A stretch of 64,000 bases of DNA. Source: Tubulanus polymorphus (lineage: Eukaryota > Nemertea > Palaeonemertea > Tubulaniformes > Tubulanidae). The notes under the pieces were generated by a model that was not told where the DNA came from, did not search any database, and saw only the letters and a list, made by a program, of their open reading frames with translations. Shown here piece by piece: positions 35,084-54,650 of this stretch. The position numbers were made by a program, and so were the translations under genes. The stretch is from positions 4,287,001 to 4,351,000 of the forward strand of contig NC_134029.1 of the NCBI RefSeq assembly GCF_964204645.1, read 5' to 3'. Position 1 is the first letter of the stretch. Each line of letters begins with the position of its first letter.

Positions 35084-38000
35084 ATGGCTCGGCAGACGAA
35101 TAACAACTGTTTACGTCGAACAAAAATTCAAAAAGAAATCGATTCGGATTTCAGCTCAGGGACGACTTGTCACGGATTTTGGAGACTTATCGGCTCCACG
35201 CATGGTTTGCAAAAGGTTTTCTGGGCCGTGTTTATCATCGCAGCCTTCTGTTTGACGTCGTGGCAAATAATATTGCAATTCGTTGCTTATTATTCGTATG
35301 GGACGGCAACACAAATTGTTGTGCAAGAAAATCCGAGTCTTACTTTTCCAGCTGTCACCATTTGTAATTTCAACACGTAAGTATCAGCTATAATGAGATG
35401 TAAACATACTGAGAAACCTGTACTATTCATCGCAATAGGTTTTTAAAAAGTATTTCCAAACGAACGATAGATTACAGCGAAATATTTTCTGACAGATAGA
35501 TACGGTTATATGTTGTTGAAGTTCTTGATATTACAAAGAGTGAAATTGTTTTTAGTTATCAGAAATCGTTATTGACCCCGGCCGAACGTTACGCCGTTGA
35601 AGCCGGTTCAATGTTGTTCTCGGATGTTGAAGATGCGATGTTACCTGGTTTTGATGTTGGTGCATACCTCTCAAACATGAGCCACCTTTTCCCGAGTGAG
35701 TTTTGCATATTTCTGTTCTAATAAACCAATCGTCGAAGGCGCGCAAGAATCTGCAGCCAATCAAATCTCCCAACTACGCCAATTGATTAAACATAATTAT
35801 CTATACTGAATTAAAATCCAGAATTGATTTTTGTCTAGGACCTGATACCAATACTAATATTTCACGCTTTCGCGGTTTTTTCTATCGTGGACTGGCTTCC
35901 AATTACGCAATTTATCGTTATCACGTTATCTTTTTTTCTTAGATGGTTTTGACATCGCAGCGGTTACGAGAAAAGCCGGCTGGAAACTCGATAATGAAAC
36001 ACTGTTACACTGTAAATTCAATGGACAGCAATGTTCCACCAACGTGAGTCAATATCTGATTACGCGTAGTGCATATATGACTATTATTTGTTATGGCGAT
36101 AACATAACGTGGTTTTCGTCATTCATCATCCAGTTTTAGCGTTTTTTCGGTATTCCGATGGGTTTTAGCGGACGTGCTTGGACGCTAAATCTTTATGAAT
36201 CCATTTAATTTTTTCCGTTAATTGACATGACGAACTTTGTAACCGCGTTACATATCCATGCGTCCATTATCGCACAGGAAAATATTACTCTCAGAATGGT
36301 CGTTACGAGTCTCCGGGAACCAATTCTTTTCGTGTAACCTAAAAGAAAATAGCTTTCCGGATATATAGGGTCGGTTCCATAGATGTGGTTAAACTAATTT
36401 TGACTGAAGAGTCAATCGTGACCGTGCTTCATATAGTTGTACTGGACAAATAATAATCGTGGTTAAAAAGGGAGTTTTAGATACACGACGCTTTTATTTT
36501 TCCAAATATATTTTCAGGATTTCTGGCACACGTTTACAACGTACGGTAGCTGCTATCAGTTCAACAAGAATAAAAAGTACATACAATATCTCTCAGGATC
36601 GGGAAACGGTTTACAGATTATGTTGAATATCAAAGAGGTACCTTCTAGTACGCTGATGAATTGAATGTCAGACTTCATCTTTATCTACATTAATTGAAAG
36701 TTTTGGCACCAATGCCCTCCGCTCCGTAGATTCCCATCTTCATCCCGAAGCTAGATTAGATTATGAAATTGATTAGACACTAGAGGGTCGTTTAGCGAAG
36801 TTTATTATGATTAAATTTGGATTATTGGTGTTAATGAGAATGAGAATGTTGATTGATAAGAACCGGTACTATGAAGACTGTTCCCAAGGTCCAACAATAA
36901 AATCCTAAATGTTATAGGTTTACATCAATATACTACGAGTTTACGATGATTTCATGGCTTCATGACTTGGGTTCTAATTTATTGTTACCAGAGAGCCAGC
37001 TGTTTAACTTGGCAAATAGGCGACTAGCGTATTAATTATTGTTAACGCAACGCATTATGCGCATAGTATAAACGGCGTCAAAGTTCAGATAAATGATTCT
37101 TCGCGTGCTCAGTTCTCAGAAGTTGGAAAAATAGCCTTCCTAAGTTGGTTCATATTCATTTGATTTGTTCGTTTACGAAATTTGACGTGTCCTCTCGAAA
37201 TTCATTATAGTCCGAATATACCAGTACGTTATTGTGGAGCGGTAATGTCGAATCAGGTCTAAGACTGCACGTTCATCCCCAACACGAAGCGCCCGATGTT
37301 CTTTCTAAGGGAATATCAGTCGGACCAGGTTTGAAAGCGTACGTGGCTGCCAGAACATACGAGGTAACATTTTGTCATGAATTCGACACAATATCCACTC
37401 AAATTTGATTACTCGGTCAAGGATCCCTCGCTTTGTGACCCAATTTATTTCTGTGTAACTAAATAAAATAAGTGTCTGAAAAACTGGATAAGTGTTCATT
37501 CCCTCAATGGGAAGTGTAAAAATAACCTAAAAGTTAATATGCATGCACACCTTATATATCTGTAGGCACAAATGGTTTTTTGACTTGAATATATTCATAC
37601 TTTTATCTATAATTTTGCAGCCAATCAACTGTTAATGAAAACCATGTTCTCGGAGAAACTGAAATATTGCATTTTGATTTAATAATTTCTGATCTGATAG
37701 ATTCCATCGTGTAATTTCTATTTTACCAATATTCGATATGAGCTCACTGGAAATAGATGAATTTCAGCTTTAGTTTTGATTTTTCAGTTGCGTAACGCGA
37801 AAAAGCCGTGGGGAGAATGCGATCCTAAAAGGAGGTTGAAATATTTCCCCTTCTATTCGAAATCAGGTTGTATCCTAGAATGTAAAGATCGATTGGTCAA
37901 TCATAATTGCCAGTGTAAAATTCTACATTTTCCAGGCAAGTTCTATAATATGAATTTCATATCCCTAATTTTACGAAATCGACGAGATCAAAGATATTTG

Positions 38001-39926
38001 ATTGGTTTTATACTGAAAGGGAAAGTTCGTATCAGCTATAAATAAACTCTCGTTCTCAACATTTAGCACATCAAACCATTCTTTTTTAATTTTTGGCTTT
38101 TGGTCTCGTGTTGAGCCATTAATTGTTTCTAATGGATTTTCGTATTCATTCTAGTTCCATCCGTAACAAGTAGGCGGGTAATAGTGAATTCGTTACTTCT
38201 TTCAGGGAAATATCCAGTTTGCGATCCTCAACAAACAGCAAATTGTGCTCGAAATCTCCTGTGTAAGTATGAAACATGTGCGACTCATAAACGAATGCTG
38301 CTACATTTTTACATATGATGTAAAGTACGTTCTACCTGTATTATCAACTCTGATACCACAAACTGTTTGTAAAGAATAAGAAAAATATGTACACGTATTA
38401 TGTTGTCTTATATAAATATCTTCATGAACATACTTTGAAATCATGGTCGAAAGCCTGTGTAAATAAATCTGAACGCAGAGTTGAATGAGTAATGATATAT
38501 TCAATGGTAATATTAGATGTTGCTAGAGCCGGTGCGTTGCAAGTCGACCTTTCACTGAAATTGGATCAAGTAGAATTAATCATCTAACAATCGTTGATGT
38601 TTCAAGGATAGTCTCATTAACCTAATAACACACGTCCTAGTGTATCATAGTATTCCCGCATAAATCGCATCTCTTTTATTTCTTTTCCAATTTTCACGCT
38701 AGTTATGTTTAGCACGCGATCAAAAATATTATTGTATGATTATATATGTATATTATGATTTTTGCTCGACGCATTTTCCCTTTGATTTCCTCCATTTTGT
38801 TTTTATGTAAATTTGACAACATAAACATCCAAATGTTATATACGGTTTAACCCTGCCATGACCGAACAATATTTTTCGAGGGTCGCCGTCATGATAGAAT
38901 CTACCAGGATTTAATTATTTCATGTGTTTCATTCAATTTTCCAGCGAAAATACGACAAAATATGACGTCATACTGCGGTCATTGTGTCCACGGCTGTCGC
39001 GAAATCTCGCACCCGATTCAGATGTCTTACTCGTCGATACCGAATTCGCCTATATCTGATTCGCTCGCTTCCTACATAGGTTTGAATTCATCGTCTATAC
39101 GGTAAATATATATATGTAACGGATGAACGGATAATAAGATAAAAACCCACTGTCTACAAATAGAAAGAAATTTAGAATCAAGAAATTCATTCATTCGAAC
39201 AATCTGAAATATATTAAGTACACGACGTTTCGATCTCACCCTAGAGATCATCGCCAGGTGTGCAGTAAAACTGCAGAAAACGTAGGATAGAATAAAGAAA
39301 CTTTTGTATCATTTCTTTAGACGGAATGTCGTTATGTTGGATGTATTCTACGAGGATTTGAGGATCTACGTTACGGAGATTTATCCGGCAATGACTGTCG
39401 GCAGTCTCCTGAGTAAGTATTGAGAAAGTATTGATTCGAGGATGATCATCAGTCCCACGGATTTGCAGTATATTCATCCATTGGCAATATAATTTCGAGA
39501 ACTGGATATCACATATACATATCTAAATGTATGTTTCAGAAGATTTCAGAAGAGTAAATTTGTGTATAGTTTTCAAAAATATTCATTTACAGGTAATGTC
39601 GGTGGCCAGTTGGGTTTGTTTATCGGTTTGAGCGTCGGAACGCTGTTCGAATTCATCGAATACGGAATCATTCGCTTGTTGAGCTTTTTCAGACTGAGAG
39701 GCGCTTCGTACAGAAAACAGCTGCCGAAACCGACGAAAAAGGGCCACAATGAATCATTAGTTGGTATATGATCATAAAATAACATATTATGCGATGTATG
39801 AACTAAATCGGTGTGTTACCTTGACTTGTCTTCTTTTCGTATCTGCTAACAGATGATGACAAACCTTCGAGTAGAAAAGGTTCCGAAATGCTCGAAATGC
39901 TCAAACACAACATACCAGATTCGTAA
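35084..39926 (+). CDS. DEG/ENaC-family sodium channel subunit, 11 exons, 501 aa
   Basis: Trimeric, amiloride-sensitive-type sodium channel with two membrane helices and a large Cys-rich ectodomain; members are gated by peptides, protons or force, or are constitutive. Exons: 35084-35376, 35556-35695, 35943-36043, 36518-36637, 37211-37363, 37788-37935, 38206-38262, 38945-39101, 39321-39412, 39593-39763, 39853-39926 (1506 nt). Visible features: the cytosolic His-Gly gating motif (HG, 40-41), TM1 about 45-66, FPAVTICNFN after TM1, GSCYQFN, GLRLHVHPQ, CDPKRRLKYFPFYS followed by spaced Cys pairs, and the pore-lining GLS (432-434) in GLFIGLSVGTLFEF. Intron 6 uses a GC donor. If the last intron is not spliced, the frame ends at 39771 instead. 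The gating stimulus cannot be assigned from sequence. A polyadenylation signal is at 40122-40127. Confidence 0.92.
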
Positions 39927-40618
39927 TTCGTGAACGCCTGCATGTGTTGCCACCTGTCCTTCCCTATCAGCTATTTTAGAGTTTAGAAGTTATCTTATGT
40001 TTTACTCAGTGTTTACAATATAATAACGCTAAAGTATATTCACGTATACAGAAAAAATTGAGCTACATTTTATGGTTACATTTTACTATATGATTGTAAA
40101 ACGAAATTTTATAGAATATGAAATAAATTCTTCTAAGAGATGAAATGTGTTTTTTAAATCTCCAATACGTCGTTTTAGCGCTTTGTTAGAAAGGCACGTG
40201 GGTTTAAATTCGTAAAACGAAATTTTATAGAATATGAAATAAATTCTTCTAAGAGATGAAATGTGTTTTTTAAATCTCCAATACGTCGTTTTAGCGCTTT
40301 GTTAGAAAGGCACGTGGGTTTAAATTCGAAAAATGGGCTACCGTCGATATTTCCCCTCACGTCAAACATCAATCGGTTCCACAATCGTCCATGAAAAATA
40401 ACCAGAAATCGGCTAAGGAATGGTCGTAGTCCACTCGCGTTGAAAGGTTATCGAATCAATTTGTGAATGAATTTTTTTAAATGGCTTCGCGTTAACCTGG
40501 CATCCTATTTGTAACGCCATGTGGATATTACTGCGTAAATCGATGAGTCAACTGACTCCTTGATAGTCACATGCTATAACACCAGATACCGTACGTAACC
40601 ATCTGTCACTGTAAAATC
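39927..40618. other. 3' UTR of the sodium channel and promoter of the glucosidase
   Basis: Holds the DEG/ENaC 3' end, a 116-bp tandem duplication (40096-40328) and about 290 bases directly upstream of the first trefoil exon. No coding sequence supported. Confidence 0.5.
40096..40328. repeat. Perfect or near-perfect 2 x 116-bp tandem duplication
   Basis: The unit starting gtaaaacgaaattttataga occurs at 40096 and again at 40212 with no difference that I can see. Each copy carries an AATAAA hexamer (40122-40127 and 40238-40243), so the probable DEG/ENaC polyadenylation site is doubled. Confidence 0.9.
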
Positions 40619-48032
<7,414 letters not shown>

Positions 48033-48986
48033 CGACGTATAGAAAGCTCCCTGATCTGCGTGAAAAATTACATCACCAATGTTTGATATTATTTATAGCA
48101 CATAAAAAACTTAGTTCAATGGTGCGTTAGAAGATACTCGAAATTAGACGATGAGGGAATACTCGAAGAAAGTACCGGTACTTCCTAAAAATAGAATTTA
48201 CGAAGACAAAGATTCATGTATTTTTGGTGCTTTCCTGTTTCTTGCCAATATATCTAATGTGATTCGATATGTGTTGTATGGACAGCGAAATATTAAATGG
48301 CAATAGAAATATAAGTACGTTGTACGTGTCTGGTAAATTCATTTTACATTCAAGTCGGTGTAGGTGCATTTGTCTTATGTGCATAGAAATCTTGAGACGT
48401 GTCTCTAATAGTCATAACAGGGCAAGGGTTCGTGACAATTGACGCATGTCAATCTTGTAGCGATTCCAGAATAGTATTTTAGAAATTAGTCACCCTTTAC
48501 GGTGACCGATGATTAAACCAACCTGTAAAAGTCCCAAGTGTTACCTGGCGACATCATTAATTGTGGAAGACACCGAACGAAACGAACCACATACAGTTAT
48601 GGTAAGGATTTGATTAACTTTTTGAGTTCAAATGTAAAACGAAACTAGCGAATATAGTGGAATTGTCTCAATGATGTTCTATGTCATTTTTAGTTTAACT
48701 AACTGCTATTCTGCTACGTACATTATAAGCCATTTCTAAAAAACATAAAACGACCTTTTCGGTCAAAAAGGTTTCGATTCCCGTCCGAAATTGCATGTTA
48801 TTTACGAAAATTCAAATCTTTTGGTAAAAAGCCTTAGCAAAACGTGTGTGAAAACAGGCAGAATATTCTAAGATATTAAGCATCATATATGGACAGCGTC
48901 TAAGTTTCTAGTTGCTAGATTGTATAAAGGTATGTGGATTTTCGTTACAAATGTTAACCTTCTTTTTCTCTTTTTTCTTTCTTTAG
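48033..48986. other. Intergenic region and 5' UTR of the PAN-repeat gene
   Basis: Begins with the glucosidase 3' UTR (ATTAAA at 48292-48297). An untranslated or nearly untranslated exon of the next gene probably ends at 48601, where ATG|GTAAGG forms a good donor. The next acceptor (ctttctttag) directly precedes the ATG at 48987. Using the upstream ATG would add one Met in frame. Confidence 0.5.
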
Positions 48987-51900
48987 ATGTCGCATATCTA
49001 CATTCTGTTGGCTCTTTGTACGTAGTCGCATTAAACGATCACATTCATCAAACATTTATAACTTTATGAGATATACGTAATAAACAGAACATTAATTTGC
49101 AGCATTTAACAAGAAATATGATACGAAATTCAATAATTCTTTATAAAAGATATATGATTACTGTTATCATGCGGCATATTTCAAAATATACTATTTCTTT
49201 ATATTAACTAAAGGTGGAGCGTCTATGCTGTACACTGTAAGAGGAGATAAGTATCGTAAGTATTTTATGATGATATTGAGACGATTAAATCGAGAATCAT
49301 GATGAAATTTGGCCTATACCGCTAAAAAGCATATTATCAGATTAGGCCCAGAATTAGAATTAGAATGGTTGCTTAATGAAGTATCAATGATCAGATTGTA
49401 TTGATTCTCTCTATTTTCAGTTGAATGCGGAGTATCCAAGAAAAACTATTATATCGCAAAAGATGAAATGGCGCAATTAGGACATGTGGAGAAAGGTATG
49501 ACAGAATGCGCTGAAGAATGTCGTCCAGATCACCAGTGCGCTGCAATAATGATATATACAGTTCCCGCCGATGATAAAGAATACTGCATGAAATTCAAAC
49601 AGGCGAATAAAGTTCATCCATTGAGCGCCTCGAAAGGAAAATATACAAGCGCTTCAGTTATCGTCAAATGTAGCGATGGTAAGAATGATTTATCGATAAT
49701 TTATGAATATTTCGAAATCTTCAACTTTTATCAAGTTATTTATTATACATGCATCTTTATTTTCTACATTATTGACACTATTTTCGTTGCAGCTCATGAA
49801 GGTCCGGAAATTGTGGAACCTATCGTTAGTATATGTCATCTATTCCTTCGTTGAAAATTGACTTAACCAAACTTAGAATGCTTTTTTGAAGAAGCAGAAT
49901 GAGACGCACCTAGTATATTGTATTTCTCGCTTTATTTTTAGAAACGAGGTGATGAAGAGGGAAGTGATGGAGATGATTCGATACATCGCCGTAAGTTGTT
50001 TTACGTCTAAACGCATGATGATATTACGACAGCGCCGTTAAGAAGCGTACAAAATTCAGTCCGGAATAAGAGCATGCACAGCAAAAGTACACAAGTCAGT
50101 TGCTTAGTTCAGTAAAAAGACATGTCTTATTTAAGCTTTTGTGGTTTTGAATATTTTCAGTTGAATGTGATAATGAATATGATAATGAATACTATTTTAC
50201 CGCAAGTGGTAGAGGTCAAAAACGTCTTGGTAGAATCGAAAAGTCCACGCGTGTGGTTTGTAAGACATCATGCTCTGATGATGAGAAGTGTGCAGCTTAT
50301 ATGGTATACACTGTACCACATGATGAAAGTAAAACGGAATATTGCGCCAAATACCGAAAAGTGCAGAAGGCTTATCTCCTGCGTAAATCAAATACGCAAT
50401 ATGAAAGTGTTATTATTGGAACAAAATGTCAAGAAGGTTAGTACATATAGAAATGATACAAATTACGCATGAAATCAAATATCAGTTTAACTTGAAAATG
50501 ATACCCAATCTTATTTGCAGGAAAGTCGCAACCGAAAATCATCCAATTGTCCGTAAGTTTATCAACAAAGAAAATGATAGGTGTTAACATATGAACTTGA
50601 TCGTTAAACAAGATAAAAAATTTAATGCAGATGATACGTTCTTGCAGACAGCGCCATGTCGTTGTACTGGTGGCAAAAGTCTTGTTCACTTTATCAAAAT
50701 AAAAGGACGTTATCATTAGCTTTTTATTGTGTTTTAGAAACGAAGCGATGAAGAGGGAAGTGATGAAGATTCTGTTCCTCGCCGTAAGTTGTTTCTATGC
50801 CACATATTGTTTTAAACTCCCGATTGTGTCCATCCAAAATGTTATGATCAGATTGTATTGATTCTCTCTATTTTCAGTTGATTGCGGAGTACCTAAGAAA
50901 AACTATTATATCGCAAAAGATGAAATGGCGCAATTAGGACATGTGGAGAAAGGTATGACAGAATGCGCTGAAGAATGTCTTCCAGATCACCAGTGCGCTG
51001 CAATAATGATATATACAGTTCCCGCCGATGATAAAGAATACTGCATGAAATTCAAACAGGCGAATAAAGTTCATCCATTGAGCGCCTCGAAAGGAAAATA
51101 TACGAGCGCTTCAGTTATCGTCAAATGTAGCGATGGTATGAATGATTTATCGATAATTTATGAATATTTCGAAATCTTCAACTTTTATCAAGTTATTTAT
51201 TATACATGCATCTTTATTTTCTACATTATTGACACTATTTTCGTTGCAGCTCATGAAGGTCCGGAAATTGTGGAACCTATCGTTAGTATATGTCATCTAT
51301 TCCTTCGTTGAAAATTGACTTAACCAAACTTAGAATGCTTTTTTGAAGAAGCAGGATGAGACGCACCTAGTATCTTGTATTTCTCGCTTCATTTTTAGAA
51401 ACGAGGTGATGAAGAGGAAAGTGATGGAGATGATTCGATACATCGCCGTAAGTTGTTTTACGTCTAAACGCATGATGATATTACGACAGCGCCGTTAAGA
51501 AACGTACAAAATTCATTCCGGAATAAGAGCATGCACAGCAAAAGTACACAAGTCAGTTGCTTAGTTCAGTAAAAAGACATGTCTTATTTAAGCTTTTGTG
51601 GTTTTGAATATTTTCAGTTGAATGTGATAAGGAATATGATAATGAATACTATTTTACCGCACGTGGTAGAGGTCAAAAAAGTCTTGGTAGAATCGAAAAG
51701 TCCACGCGTGTGGTTTGTAAGACATCATGCTCTGATGATGAGAAGTGTGCAGCTTATATGGTATACACTGTACCACATGATGAAAGTAAAACGGAATATT
51801 GCGCCAAATACCGAAAAGTGCAGAAGGCTTATCTCCTGCGTAAATCAAATACGCAATATGAAAGTGTTATTATTGGAACAAAATGTCAAGAAGGTTAGTA

Positions 51901-54164
51901 CATATAGAAATGATACAAATTACGCATGAAATCAAATATCAGTTTAACTTCAAAATGATACCCAATCTTATTTGCAGGAAAGTCGCAACCGAAAATCATC
52001 CAATTGTCCGTAAGTTTATCAACAAAGAAAATGATAGGTGTTAACATATGAACTTGATCGTTAAACAAGATAAAAAATTTAATGCAGATGATACGTTCTT
52101 GCAGACAGCGCCATGTCGTTGTACTGGTGGCAGAAGTCTTGTTCACTTTATCAAAATAAAAGAACGTTATCATTAGCTTTTTATTGTGTTTTAGAAACGA
52201 AGCGATGAAGAGGGAAGTGATGAAGATTCTGTTCCTCGCCGTAAGTTGTTTCTATGCCACATATTGTTTTAAACTCCCGATTGTGTCCATCCAAAATGTT
52301 ATGATCAGATTGTATTGATTCTCTCTATTTTCAGTTGATTGCGGAGTACCTAAGAAAAACTATTATATCGCAAAAGATGAAATGGCGCAATTAGGACATG
52401 TGGAGAAAGGTATGACAGAATGCGCTGAAGAATGTCTTCCAGATCACCAGTGCGCTGCAATAATGATATATACAGTTCCCGCCGATGATAAAGAATACTG
52501 CATGAAATTCAAACAGGCGAATAAAGTTTATCCATTGAGCGCCTCGAAAGGAAAATATACGAGCGCTTCAGTTATCGTCAAATGTAGCGATGGTATGAAT
52601 GATTTATCGATAATTTATGAATATTTCGAAATCTTCAACTTTTATCAAGTTATTTATTATACATGCATCTTTATTTTCTACATTATTGACACTATTTTCG
52701 TTGCAGCTCATGAAGGTCCGGAAATTGTGGAACCTATCGTTAGTATATGTCATCTATTCCTTCGTTGAAAATTGACTTAACCAAACTTAGAATGCTTTTT
52801 TGAAGAAGCAGGATGAGACGCACCTAGTATCTTGTATTTCTCGCTTTATTTTTAGAAACGAGGTGATGAAGAGGAAAGTGATGGAGATGATTCGATACAT
52901 CGCCGTAAGTTGTTTTACGTCTAAACGCATGATGATATTACGACAGCGCCGTTAAGAAGCGTACAAAATTCAGTCCGGAATAAGAGCATGCACAGCAAAA
53001 GTACACAAGTCAGTTGCTTAGTTCAGTAAAAAGACATGTCTTATTTAAGCTTTTGTGGTTTTGAATATTTTCAGTTGAATGTGATAAGGAATATGATAAT
53101 GAATACTATTTTACCGCACGTGGTAGAGGTCAAAAAAGTCTTGGTAGAATCGAAAAGTCCACGCGTGTGGTTTGTAAGACATCATGCTCTGATGATGAGA
53201 AGTGTGCAGCTTATATGGTATACACTGTACCACATGATGAAAGTAAAACGGAATATTGCGCCAAATACCGAAAAGTGCAGAAGGCTTATCTCCTGCGTAA
53301 ATCAAATACGCAATATGAAAGTGTTATTATTGGAACAAAATGTCAAGAAGGTTAGTACATATAGAAATGATACAAATTACGCATGAAATCAAATATCAGT
53401 TTAACTTCAAAATGATACCCAATCTTATTTGCAGGAAAGTCGCAACCGAAAATCATCCAATTGTCCGTAAGTTTATCAACAAAGAAAATGATAGGTGTTA
53501 ACATATGAACTTGATCGTTAAACAAGATAAAAAATTTAATGCAGATGATACGTTCTTGCAGACAGCGCCATGTCGTTGTACTGGTGGCAGAAGTCTTGTT
53601 CACTTTATCAAAATAAAAGAACGTTATCATTAGCTTTTTATTGTGTTTTAGAAACGAAGCGATGAAGAGGGAAGTGATGAAGATTCTGTTCCTCGCCGTA
53701 AGTTGTTTCTATGCCACATATTGTTTTAAACTCCCGATTGTGTCCATCCAAAATATTATGATCAGATTGTATTGATTCTCTCTATTTTCAGTTGATTGCG
53801 GAGTACCTAAGAAAAACTATTATATCGCAAAAGATGAAATGGCGCAATTAGGACATGTGGAGAAAGGTATGACAGAATGCGCTGAAGAATGTCTTCCAGA
53901 TCACCAGTGCGCTGCAATAATGATATATACAGTTCCCGCCGATGATAAAGAATACTGCATGAAATTCAAACAGGCGAATAAAGTTTATCCATTGAGCGCC
54001 TCGAAAGGAAAATATACAAGCGCTTCAGTTATCGTCAAATGTGGTGATGGTAAGAATGATTTATCAATTAGGCGGAACCGTTTACATTGACATGTTCTTA
54101 TAGTAATTGGATTTTTGCTGTTTTTGTAATTGCAGCTCAAGAAGGCCCGGAAATTGTGGAATAG
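48987..54164 (+). CDS. Secreted seven-domain PAN/apple-like repeat protein, 812 aa
   Basis: I recognise no named orthologue. Exons: 48987-49017 and 49214-49255 (signal peptide, SHIYILLALCGASM), then a six-exon module A-B-C-D-E-F. In module 1 these are 49421-49678, 49793-49824, 49942-49990, 50161-50436, 50521-50552 and 50738-50783. The module recurs at +1457 and +2914, followed by a final A exon 53792-54049 and a last exon 54136-54164 with the stop. They sum to 2439 nt. Each module encodes 231 aa. A and D each hold a six-Cys domain (C...C-x3-C-x5-C-x15/17-C...C; A reads TECAEEC and EYCMKF, D reads VCKTSC and EYCAKY) that fits PAN/apple folds by spacing. B-C and E-F encode linkers with the dibasic starts KRGDEEGSD and KRSDEEGSD. 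PAN modules usually bind proteins or glycans, so an extracellular binding role is inferred. AATAAA is at 54569-54574. Confidence 0.85.
49388..54060 (+). repeat. Tandem 1457-bp gene-internal repeat, 3.2 copies
   Basis: Successive units begin with exon A at 49421, 50878, 52335 and 53792, a constant 1457-bp period covering exons and introns alike. Units 2 and 3 differ at only a few bases. Unit 1 is slightly more divergent (for example Arg to Leu after EEC and Ser to Pro after CGV). The repeat breaks down just after the donor of the fourth exon A. Within a unit the A-B-C half resembles the D-E-F half at protein level only, so an older duplication preceded the recent amplification. Confidence 0.95.
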
Positions 54165-54650
54165 CTCTTATCGTAAGTATTTGTCATTCGCCTTCAATCC
54201 ACATTGTGATTGTAATTTCTTACTATGGACGGACTTTCTATACGAATGTTCACTTTCAGACGGATGGGACTGAAATGGCCGATTTCGTGATTTCTTTAAC
54301 TCTGTAAAGAACAGCCTGTAAAATTACTGCATTCGTTTCTTATTTTTGGTGAAATCATCATTTTCGTGCATTTCAGGAAAGTCAAGTTGATGAAACTCAA
54401 AACATGCCGAGTTGAGAATAACCGCAACAAAATAGAAATACAGATCACTTCATGAAACCTTCGTGATAAACTCTAGATGATACCTGATAACGCGGTTTTG
54501 ATTTTGTTGAAATATTGCCGAAAAATAATTCTTCGTTGTGTTTGAATTGTTTGGTTTAGACATGAAAAAATAAACTACCTAGTTAATCTAACTGAATTTA
54601 TTTTCGAAACCAAATTTCTCACAATCAAACGGTGATTTGCGGAACATTAA
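54165..54650. other. Convergent 3' region of the PAN-repeat and astacin-like genes
   Basis: The two genes end tail to tail. The plus-strand AATAAA (54569-54574) and the minus-strand signal (complement at 54597-54602) are only 23 bases apart, so the transcripts probably overlap at their 3' ends. Much of 54227-54650 is duplicated at 61985-62497. Confidence 0.6.

Noticed and set aside
49468-49854. 128-aa frame repeated three times as an independent small gene
   Set aside because: It is exon A read through the following in-frame intron into exon B. The splice sites and phases fit one 812-aa gene. The retention possibility is reported as a finding instead.
50122-50472. 116-aa frame repeated three times
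   Set aside because: A different reading frame over exon D. The six-Cys frame fits the splice phases and the PAN-like domain.
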